From contig JAGTTD010000008.1 in the NCBI GenBank assembly GCA_018398585.1, positions 12,350,501 to 12,414,500 of the forward strand: a stretch of 64,000 nucleotides of DNA, written 5' to 3'. The stretch is from Simmondsia chinensis (taxonomy: Eukaryota; Streptophyta; Magnoliopsida; Caryophyllales; Simmondsiaceae). Shown piece after piece: positions 56,191 through 64,000 of the stretch. Numbering within the stretch: the first letter of the stretch is position 1; each line of letters starts with the position of its first letter. The position numbers and the translations under genes were made by a program. The notes beneath the pieces were generated by a model. It had not been told where the DNA came from and ran no database searches. It saw only the letters and a program-made list of their open reading frames with translations.

Positions 56191-57714
56191 GATGCGTCTC
56201 ATATTTAAGCATCTTTTAATTGCTATTTTAATTATTTTGCACCTATTTAATTATAATTCTACACTCATTTTGGCAATTTTTATGTTGACCAGGTTTGAAA
56301 TTAAAGTTCCAAAAATTGTCAAATGTTGGTGCAAATAAGACAAATTCTATACGTAAATAATTAAATTAAGTCAATTGGAGATTGGAACGAGATAATATAA
56401 GTCCGGGACCCGGGCCCCAGCCCAACAGTAGCACGTCAACATCAACCTCAGCCCAGCCCACTACATCCCCTGCTCATCAACCTAAACACCGGCCCAGCAC
56501 GCAACACCGACCCATCACCGACCTTAGCCCAGCTCCGGCCCTATTCACACCTCAGCCCAACAACCCAGCTGCCACACCTGAGAGCCGAGTCCAGCACAGG
56601 CCCAACTTCATCATCAACGCAGGCCCATCATCGACCGACAACATCCCCTGCTCAGGTCACCACATCCACTGGCCCAACACACGCAGCACCAGTCCAGCCC
56701 CGCACCAATCCAGCCCACCGTGAAACCATAGCAGAGAAGAAGAAGGTCGGCTGTGGGGGTGGATTTTAGTGCGGTCTTGGTCGTCCCAGTTCTCAGTCTG
56801 GATTGACTGCCTCTCTCTCCCTGGGTCTCTAGTTTTTGGGGTTCTGTTCACCGCCCTCTTTCCCTCCAATTTTCTCTCTCTTCTTAGTTTGTGCTATTTT
56901 GTTTATTTTTTTCTTTAAATTAGAACGAGAGCGAAATTAGCGTGAAGACCGACATGAGTTCGTTCATCTCTTCCTTCTCCAGATCATCCTTGATGGAGAG
57001 CTAACTTGCTCCCTGGGGTTAGATGAAATCTTAGCCTTTACTTTTGTTTACTTTTAATTTCGGTTAATTTGATTGTTTACATGAATTGCTTGGTTGAGAT
57101 AAATGCTTTGAAGTATTATATTTTTATTGTTTATTCAATTGCTATGATTATTGAGTTTGTAACCTTTAATTGTTGATATTGATATTTATAAGTAACCTTA
57201 GGATTAATTAATCAAGCAATAGTATTAACCGAATTGTTAATTAAAGCCTATCTTCCCTATGCTTTAGTTAGATAGGGTGAGTAAGTAATAATTAACAATA
57301 CGTTAGGTAGAGCCTATTTTCCTTATGCTTTAGTTAGATAGGGTCAATACGCAATGCTAACAACATTGCCTTAGTAGGTTGAAGCTTGTAGCCTAAACCA
57401 CTACCCGTGTGACAATCAATAAGCCCAATTTAAGAGTTAGCTCAAAAATAATTGGCTAATGATGGATTCGAAATCCTAGGTTCCAATTTAATATATTTTT
57501 CTAATTAGAAGTAGATTACTTTAGTTTAATTATCGTTTTCTAGATTATTTAACACAAAGATATCACTTTTTCTTTAATCAATTTAGATCATAGATTAAAT
57601 TCACGTACTCTTAGTCCCTGTGGTTCGACACCCTCTCGCCCTATACTTCAATTTAGGTGTGTTTAATCGATAGAGTTTCATATTAAATTTTGATAGACAT
57701 AGAAAAACACATCA
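56191..57714 (+). repeat. Element C 3' LTR
   Basis: 1524 bp, uninterrupted. It serves as the pre-insertion reference for the CACTA site. It has ten RGCCCA motifs at 56400-56720; the telo-box position reads AAACCATAG, mutated relative to the 5' LTR. Confidence 0.95.
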
Positions 57715-57719
57715 ATTTC

Positions 57720-58872
57720 CTATTCCTATGGCTGATGTTCTTATTGATTTAGCCTTGAGGCATGAGGTATTATCTTTTATTGATGGGTGTTGCGGTTATT
57801 ACCAAGTCATGATGGCTTGAGAGGGTACCCACAAAACCACATTTAGGTGTCCTAGGTTAATAGGGACCTTTCATTGGATGGCTGTTCCATTTGAACTAAA
57901 GAATGCTAGTGGCACTTGCTCAAGAGCCTTGAACATGATCTTTCATGACCTCATTGTCAAGACCATGGAAGTCTGCTTAGATGATGTCACGCTGAAATCA
58001 AAGTCCTAAGTTGAGCACTTGGAGGACTTAAGAGGAGCGTTCCTTCGAATGAATATCCCCAACATTAAGATGAACCGACTAAAATGTGCCTTTGAAGTTC
58101 ATACTGGGCATGTTCTGGCTTCTTGGCATGTTGGAGAGGAATTGAAGTTAATACAAACAAAACTATGGCCATTAAAGAGGCAAAACCACCTTCAGGAAAA
58201 AATAAGCCTTAATGCTTCATGGGACAGGTTAATGTCCTTAGACATTTCATTTGAAGTGCGGCATTAAAGACTAAAGTCTTCTCTTCACTGCACAGGCTCA
58301 AGTTTGAAAAGGACTTTAAGTTGCATTTGAGGCCATTAAAGATTATTTGATCAGGCCAACAATGTTTATTATATTAGCTCTACTTGGTATGCAAGTTCTC
58401 TGACAATAGGGTTTAGTGTAAGGCATTAGTTATTAGCCTGCAAGCTCTCTTAGAGATGTGAGTCCCTAATATAGTAGTGAGAGAAAATTCATAGTTCATG
58501 ATTTACCAAGTTAAAGGAAAATTTTAGTGTTTAAGTGACACCTTGAATAACTACATCTCAACAGTGCAAGAACTATTGAGAAATTTTGTTGGAATTCAAA
58601 TTTGAACATATACCTCGAGAACAGAATAAGGCAGCCAATGATTCGGTCCAATTAGCCTCTGAATATATGCTTCCCAGGACATGATGTGAGGAGACTATGG
58701 TCACTATGATCAAGCTTTTAAACCATGACCTCAAGACCACGGTGTATTTTACCTCTTAAAGAAAAGTAATTACAAGTGAACACCTAGACTTCTTTGAAGC
58801 ACAACTATCGATCACAAGGAAACATGAGGATTGGAGGGAGCCCCTAATGGTACTTCAGGAACGCTTGTGACT
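57720..58872 (+). pseudogene. Element T: Tat-like reverse transcriptase and RNase H remnant
   Basis: Resumes after C with P-I-P-M-A-D-V-L-I-D, E-V-L-S-F-I-D-G-C-C-G-Y, an in-frame TGA, F-R-C-P...F-H-W-M-A-V-P-F-E-L-K-N-A, A-L-N-M-I-F-H-D-L and the catalytic block V-C-L-D-D-V-T-L-K-S near 57970-58005. This RT wording is that of the Tat lineage (Retand/RIRE2-like). Downstream, I-K-D-Y-L-I-R-P marks the start of a decayed RNase H near 58330. Many stops. Confidence 0.85.
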
Positions 58873-59612
58873 ACGTGAAAGACAAAAAAATGAAAATAAG
58901 AGCTCATGGATATGATCTTGATGATGAATCTAGAGAGCTATGCAAAATGGACACTCGTGGAGCGCTCCTCAAGTCTCTAGACTTAATCAAAGCAATGCTT
59001 GTGATGGTTGGAGCACATGAGGGAATATATGCATCCCGTTTGGCTGGTAATAAGATGCACTGGCTCATCAGACATTATGAATATTACGGGTCATCCATGC
59101 TGGATGACTAGGTCAAGTGTGTTAATGGGTGTAGAGCATGCCAAAAAGACATGGACATGTACCAAGGGTTCCCATTATTGAGATGGATGCTATTGTTAAA
59201 CCATTGCCTTTTTTGAGGTTTGGCAATGGAAATTATAAGGGAGATTCACCATCCTTTTAGCAAATAGCATTCATGAATTCTTATGGCTGCATATTATTTT
59301 AAAAAATGGATGGAAGCTAAACCATATAGGAATATCAATAATTAGGTTTGGAATCCCAAAGACAATAACTGTGGACTAAGCTGATGTTTTTAATGGGCTA
59401 GCGGTTAAGGAAGTTATTCAATACTCTTGATATTTATATCTTCAACTCAACCCTTTATTATGCCCAAGCAAATTGCTAAGTTGAGTCTACCAATAAGATT
59501 CTAAGGGCCAACATTCAGAAAATGATTGAGATAATCACAGGGGGTGGCATGGACTGCTACTTGATGCTCTTTTGGCCGAATAGGACGTCCAAACATTATG
59601 CAACTAGGATAA
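58873..59612 (+). pseudogene. Element T: Tat-like integrase remnant
   Basis: 58875-59111 encodes the N-terminal zinc-binding part (H-E-G-I-Y-A...K-M-H-W-L-I-R-H-Y-E-Y-Y, then C-R-A-C-Q-K after a stop). The core follows in broken frames: K-W-M-E-A-K-P near 59300, Y-Y-A-Q-A-N...V-E-S-T-N-K near 59460-59490 (the catalytic Glu region). Element D cuts it at 59612. Confidence 0.8.
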
Positions 59613-60016
59613 TGTTAGCTTTCAATTCGAAATTGAAAGGCTAACCTTGTAGAAGAAAGAGTTGAGATGAGAAGAGAAGCGAAAGGGGGTGAGAAATAGA
59701 GAAGGAGATGAGAAAAGAGAGAGAAATTCCAATATGAACTCTGATTTCTATTCATTGAATGAATGAATTATATGCTTAGAGCTTATTTATACAAAATTAG
59801 AAACATTGAACCTAACCAACCAACTCTTACCGACTCAAATGAAAACTGGCCCCAAAAATGCAGGAAGCCGCCAGATTTGACTGCCACTTGACCAACCGAC
59901 CTCCTTAGGCGCCAAAACCGGCCCAACTAACTTTTGAATACAAGATATCTCAACCAAGAAGACAAAACTCAAGACTACAAAAAAAAATTACAATCAAAAT
60001 CTAACGATTCATAACA
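59613..60016 (-). repeat. Element D 3' LTR
   Basis: 404 bp, TGTTAGCTTT to CATAACA. Its U5 end has the longest uninterrupted-looking hairpin in the window: GTTAGCTTTCAATT (59614-59627) pairs with AATTGAAA-G-GCTAAC (59631-59645), one bulged G, 3-nt loop. A minus-strand TATAAATAAG is present. Confidence 0.93.
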
Positions 60017-60045
60017 TTCCCTCCCTCTTGAGAAACTTCTTGTCC

Positions 60046-61410
60046 TCAAGGAGTGAAAGTGGGGAATTGGCACTTCAAGAAATTGCAATTTTTCCAAGTC
60101 AAAAAGCTCTTGTTCAAGTTGCTCCAACTCTCCAACACCTCCTGCGTGGCACCACTTCCCACTTGCAGCTTCCTCCGGGCCTTGACAGCAACGGGTTGCA
60201 GCAGCAGCATCCCGTTAACCTCTGCTTCAGGTGGCTTCCGAGCAATTTCAGTCTTCTTTTTGACCTGCTTTTTAAGTAGAGAGACATGGAACACCGGGTG
60301 AACGTCTGAATGTGAAGGTAAGTCAAGCTTGTATGCAACATTGCCAATTTTCTCCAAGATTTTGTAAGAACCAAAGAAACGGGCACTTAGCTTGACATTT
60401 CGCCTGACAGCCAAAGAAGACTGTCTATACGGTTGTAATTTAAGGTAGACCATGTCTCGAACTTCATAGTTTTTGTCTACCCTCTTTTTGTCTGCATAAA
60501 ATTTCATTCGTGCCCGAGCTTGTTGGAGATTATCTTTGATCACTTGCACAAACTGCTTTCTCTGCAGCACTACACCACCTGCTACTGATTCATGAACTCC
60601 CGGTTGCTGCAGCAACATTGGAGAAGGAGGAGGATAGCCATACAAGGCTTGAAAAGGTGAAGTGCCAATGGATGCATGAAGGTGAGTGTTGAACCAATAC
60701 TCCACCAAAGAAAGCCAATGATTCCACTCCTTAGGTCGTAAGAAAACCATACTCCGAAGGTATTGTTCTACACATTGGTTAAGTCGTTCGGTTTGGCCAT
60801 CCGTTTGAGGATGATAAGAGGAACTATGTGCCAATGTGGTACCCATCACTTTGAACAACTCCCTCCAAAATGTGCTTGTGAAAATCTTGTCACGATCTGA
60901 CACAATGGATTGAGGCAACCCATGTAATTTATAAATGTTGTCAAGGAAGATCCTTGCCAATTTTTCTGCAGCAACAGGTCGAGCAAGAGCAATGAAATGG
61001 CTATATTTGGTGAAACGATCACTACCACCCATATGACTTCCTTGCCCTCAGACCTTGGCAACCCTTCAATGAAATCCATGCTAATGTTAATCCATGCTCC
61101 ATCCGGAATGGGAAGGGGTTGAAGAAGACCTTTGTAACGATGATCTCCCAACTTGGTTTGTTGACAAACCTCACAAGCTTTAACATAATCACTCACTTCC
61201 TTTTTCAAGCATGGCCAACTAAAATAAGCCTTGACCCTTAGATAAGTGCCTTTTATACCGGCATGTCCACCCCAAGCTGCATCATGAGAAGCATGTATAA
61301 TCTGATTTCTCAAACTAGTAGCAGATCCCACATATAGCTTGCCATGGATTCTGATCAGGCCACCAGATTCTGGGTTGCTTTTTCCTGCATCATTCACAAG
61401 GGCAGCAGCA
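60046..61410 (-). pseudogene. Element D integrase and chromodomain-like tail
   Basis: Zinc-binding domain (H-D-A-A-W-G-G-H-A-G, C-E-V-C-Q-Q-T-K) and the first core Asp (D-F-I-E-G) lie in the frame from 61397. A one-base deletion near 61020 shifts reading, and the rest is intact in 61026-60046: F-T-K-Y-S-H-F, V-S-D-R-D, T-D-G-Q-T-E-R (catalytic Glu), Y-L-K-L-Q-P-Y-R-Q-S and a C-terminal tail with S-W-S-N-L-N-K-S-F-L-T-W, chromodomain-like. Apart from that deletion this is the least damaged integrase here. Confidence 0.92.
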
Positions 61411-61797
61411 TGTTATAAATCATTCGGTTGTAATTAGTCTCAAGTTGATTGTATTGTGTTAGTTTGTTGTGGAGTGATATTTTTGTTTGTTAGTTGGTAG
61501 TTAGTTGGTGCCAAAGGAGTCAAATTCAGGTCAAATGTGGCGGCTTGCTGAATTAGGAGCCAAATTCTGTTCTAGTCGGTGAGCTATTAGTGTGTCTTGG
61601 TGCATTGTATTAGATCTTCTATAAATAGGTCTAATACTTGTAATATCTTCATTCAATAAATATCATCCTGATTTCCTTTTGGAAAATCCTCTCTATTTCT
61701 CATCTATTTCTCTACTTCTCATCTCCTTTCAATTCTTTTATCATCTTATCTCTCTCTTCCATAAGGTTAGCTATTAATCTAGGTTTGGTGGTTAACA
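61411..61797 (+). repeat. Element E 5' LTR
   Basis: 387 bp, TGTTATAAAT to GTTAACA. TATA box, CT-rich repeats, then hairpin arms GTTAGCTA (61766-61773) and TGGTTAAC (61789-61796), which pair fully if two G-U wobbles are allowed. Confidence 0.92.
61620..61629 (+). promoter_or_regulatory. TATA box in element E 5' LTR
   Basis: TATAAATAGG, about 170 bp before the LTR end. Confidence 0.6.
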
Positions 61798-61799
61798 AT

Positions 61800-61811
61800 T
61801 GGTATCAGAGC
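61800..61811 (+). other. Element E primer-binding site (tRNA-iMet)
   Basis: TGGTATCAGAGC, two bases after the LTR. Confidence 0.95.
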
Positions 61812-61871
61812 TGGTTCAAGTTGTCTATTGCTTGAATTGAGCTAGCAAAATCGAAAAAACACAATCAAGGA

Positions 61872-62521
61872 ATGGTTGAAGGAGTTATGACCCGACCGGG
61901 TGCTGGTGGAGGCAATGTAGCTGCAGCTATCCCACCAGAAGTGTCCTATGCTGCTGTGGCTGGTTCGAACACTGCAAAGGAGTATGTCACGTTTGATCAG
62001 ATGAAGGAATTGATCACTCGTTCACAATTACAATCTGAGGAACGCCTCTTCTCGAGGATTCAGCAAATGCAGTTAGAAAATCAACGAAGGAATGATAATG
62101 GATTGACAAAATTGGAGGAAAGGATGGAGAATCTACAAGATCAGGTCAAGAAACAAGGAGAATCACCTGTCAATTCGATCCTGAAGCCTGCAAGTCAGCT
62201 TACTCCTCCTACAGAAGTGGCTCAACCGCAGGTACATTTAGACAGAATTGAAAATTTGGACAGAGATCGTGGCAAATCTCCTTAAATACAGGCTGAAGCA
62301 GGTCCTTCAATTCATATCCGATCAGTGGATGATCGACCTTCAGTAGTTGAGGTTGCTGCAGGCACTCATGATCGAAACGCAGGTCCTGGCCAATTCAGAT
62401 CTTATGGCCAGAGTTCTGGTCTACATAACAGGCCACCAGATTTGAATATTCATCAAAGAAGTTCATCCGATGATCTTGATCAACAAAACAGACCTCCTGA
62501 TTTGCAACAACAACAGAGATC
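61872..62521 (+). pseudogene. Element E gag N-terminus
   Basis: ATG at 61872 (M-V-E-G-V-M-T-R-P-G-A-G-G-G), then Y-V-T-F-D-Q-M-K-E-L, a coiled coil (L-E-E-R-M-E-N-L-Q-D-Q-V-K) and N-S-I-L-K-P-A-S-Q-L, closely matching B's gag. A single TAA (62283-62285) interrupts the frame. Reading continues (E-A-G-P-S-I-H-I-R-S, N-R-P-P-D-L) until F inserts after 62521. The capsid proper lies beyond F and is not in the window. Confidence 0.85.
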
Positions 62522-62837
62522 TGTTATGTTTGTTATATGTTTTGATGTAATAAATCGATTTTAGTTTGTAATGGTTTAAATTCTGTTTTTGGCGCCATCT
62601 GGGTACTTGTTCGCGTAGTTAGCTTTGGTGGGAAATTAGCTTAATGTGTTAGTTCCCTATAAATGGCTTGATCAAGTGTATTTCCAATTCATTCAATGAA
62701 AATATCAATCAATCTCTTTGAGATTAACCTTCTTTCTCTCATCTAATTCTCTCTATTTTCTCATCTCCTTCACTTCTTTCTCATCCCAAACTCTCTTTAT
62801 CTTAGGTTAAGATCAAGATTTAATCTCGATCTTAACA
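62522..62837 (+). repeat. Element F 5' LTR
   Basis: 316 bp, TGTTATGTTT to CTTAACA. TATA box TATAAATGG at 62658-62666, CT-rich repeats, then the hairpin at 62806-62836. Confidence 0.92.
62658..62666 (+). promoter_or_regulatory. TATA box in element F 5' LTR
   Basis: TATAAATGG upstream of the CT-rich U5-like segment. Confidence 0.55.
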
Positions 62838-62839
62838 AT

Positions 62840-62851
62840 TGGTGTCAGAGC
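62840..62851 (+). other. Element F primer-binding site (tRNA-iMet, one change)
   Basis: TGGTGTCAGAGC, one transition from the standard TGGTATCAGAGC. Confidence 0.88.
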
Positions 62852-63005
62852 TTCGTTTGGCTTCCAATTCAAACAAAATTGACATCAAATATTCTGAGAT
62901 CATTGCAATTGTTATCTCACGGTTATTGAATTGATTTTACAAACTAAAAATAACAAACAAAAAAAAAAAACATTGTACATATACAATTGAATCTTAGCAA
63001 CTACT

Positions 63006-64000
63006 ATGGATCCAAACGCAATGGCCTTGACTGGTGGAGTTGGCACCAGATTAGCAGCAGCCAAAGCAACGGCTCATGCTAACTATGCTAATGTGGTTGG
63101 CAATAGTGGTACAACAGGACAGGAGACGGTGTCAATGGCACAGTTTGAGAGTCGGATCAATGCAATGCTTGAGCTGATTCAAAAATCTAATGCTGATGTA
63201 ATATAGAAATTGAATCAGCAGATCGATGCGAAGGCTGATCAACAAGCTCAGCAGGTGGGGGCTAAAATTCAGCAGATAGAAGTCAAAATTACAGATCAGA
63301 TTGCACGACAATCTCAGGATTTGAAGGGAAAGTTTAACTAGTGATTTGAGCAGCTGGAACTAAAGTTAACTGAGAATAGGGAGCAATTTAGGAGGCCAGA
63401 TCCTCCTGTTGTTCCTAATCCGTTATTACCCGCCAGTCTGCTAAAAGCAACACATCCAGTGAGGTCCTTTGATGAAATGAGGCAGAATGATCACACTCCA
63501 GCAGTTAATGCTAGTGTTATTGATATAACTTCAGATCGAATTCCGGAGGTTGAGATGACCGCTGATAAGCAAGGCCACGGTGAGCAAGTGCTGTCACGAT
63601 CTTCAAATTGGAATGCCGGACCTGGTATACGAGCCACTGACTTGGATAGACCGCTTGATCTTTTGCCTCAGCAGCGTTCAGGCAGCAATGAGGGGTCATC
63701 CAATAGCATGAACCATAACCATAGACAACCTCGGGTGCAGATTGATGCCATTGAGGGAAAACAACCTCACTCTTAGCTAAGGAGGTGTGAACGTTACTTC
63801 CATTTTTATCACATTGATGAGTCAGAGAAGCTGCAAATTGCGGCTCTGTATTTGCTTGGTGATCATGAGGTATGGTTCTATAGCTTATTAAGATGTAAAC
63901 CTTCTATTACATGGAATGAGTTTGCAAAGGCCTTGTGTGCTCGGTATAGTGATGAGGATGGTAGTGATATTGTGGATAAATTCAATAAAGTTGAGCAAGA
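63006..64000 (+). pseudogene. Element F gag, running off the window
   Basis: ATG at 63006 (M-D-P-N-A-M-A-L-T-G-G). A coiled-coil N-terminus with a TAG at 63204-63206 and TAG-TGA near 63339-63344, then 63459-63776 (R-Q-P-R-V-Q-I-D-A-I-E-G-K-Q-P-H-S), another TAG where related copies have Trp, and capsid blocks R-C-E-R-Y-F-H-F-Y-H-I-D, H-E-V-W-F-Y-S-L-L, A-R-Y-S-D-E-D up to the edge. Homologous to A's gag at 11771-10700. Confidence 0.87.

Larger units (their letters stand above)
40815..57714 (+). mobile_element. Element C: Athila-type LTR retrotransposon, split by CACTA
   Basis: Plus-strand gypsy element of the Athila lineage inserted in T's RT, TSD ATATC (40810-40814) / ATTTC (57715-57719). 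LTRs are about 1.5 kb (TGATGCGTCT to CACATCA). The primer site at about 52197-52216 (TTTTGGGGCTGTTGCCGGG) is a mutated form of the tRNA-Asp-type site used by Athila elements. Before the 3' LTR lies GTTAGGTGTGGGGGTGT, a polypurine tract. Gag and protease are recognisable; most of RT, RNase H and integrase are deleted. Without the CACTA element it is about 7.1 kb. Confidence 0.93.
59613..64000 (-). mobile_element. Element D: chromovirus-type LTR retrotransposon, left end only
   Basis: Minus-strand element inserted in T's integrase (left target copy GATAA, 59608-59612; the other copy is beyond the window). The 3' LTR is 59613-60016. A purine tract and CTTGAGGACAAG (60039-60050) follow, then integrase coding up to 61410, where element E is inserted. 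Gag, protease, RT and the 5' LTR would lie past the right edge. Confidence 0.88.
61411..64000 (+). mobile_element. Element E: chromovirus-type LTR retrotransposon, 5' end
   Basis: Plus-strand element inserted in D's polyprotein (left target copy CAGCA, 61406-61410). It shows a 387-bp 5' LTR, an intact initiator-Met primer site and gag up to 62521, where element F interrupts it. The gag and U5 end are closely related to element B. Confidence 0.88.
62522..64000 (+). mobile_element. Element F: chromovirus-type LTR retrotransposon, 5' end
   Basis: Inserted in E's gag (left target copy AGATC, 62517-62521). It shows a 316-bp LTR, a primer site and gag, then leaves the window. LTR sequence and gag are closely related to element A, and its U5 hairpin differs from A's by a compensatory pair. 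Confidence 0.88.

Overview
The window is nuclear DNA from a flowering plant, probably a eudicot (weak inference). It is one dense nest of transposable elements and I see no host protein-coding gene, rRNA or tRNA gene. The plant assignment rests on the element families: Ty3/gypsy chromoviruses with integrase and chromodomain-like tails and initiator-Met primer sites, Athila- and Tat-type gypsy elements, a CACTA (En/Spm) transposon with tnp2- and Ptta-type transposases, and RTE- and L1-type LINE remnants. Letters below are my own labels.

Left block (1-12345). A degraded gypsy element H (+) carries gag zinc knuckle, protease and the start of RT. It is split by chromovirus A (896-12141, minus, TSD CAATA). 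A's 3' LTR is split by chromovirus B (1123-6880, minus, TSD TATTC).

Middle block (12346-31215). Fragments of a minus-strand Tat-like element T2 are split twice: by chromovirus G (13204-23972, minus, TSD CTCAT), which contains the gag-pol-less LTR element I (15981-21080, minus, TSD TCTTG), and by chromovirus J (24121-30089, plus, TSD GCGCC/GCGTC).

Spacer block (31216-36216). An LTR and leader of another element K (minus) are present. Its LTR is split by an RTE-type LINE 3' fragment, which is itself split by a 5'-truncated L1-type LINE. A 50-nt poly-C tract lies here.

Right block (36217-64000). A plus-strand Tat-like element T is broken by a solo LTR (M), by an Athila-type element C (40815-57714, TSD ATATC/ATTTC), and by chromovirus D (minus). 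C's 5' LTR holds a 9.8-kb CACTA transposon (41196-50998) with both transposase genes. D contains E (+), and E contains F (+); all three run off the right edge.

Almost every reading frame is broken by stops, frameshifts or deletions, so most coding calls are pseudogenes. The most interesting signals are non-coding. A U5-terminal hairpin next to the primer-binding site has one compensatory base-pair change between A and F, and hairpins of different sequence occupy the same place in the other chromovirus-like elements. A palindrome (CTTGAGGACAAG) near the polypurine tract is kept even in the non-coding element I. Element I carries unrecognised ORFs, including a heptad-repeat peptide. The Athila LTR has a cluster of TGGGCY (site II) motifs ending in a telo-box.
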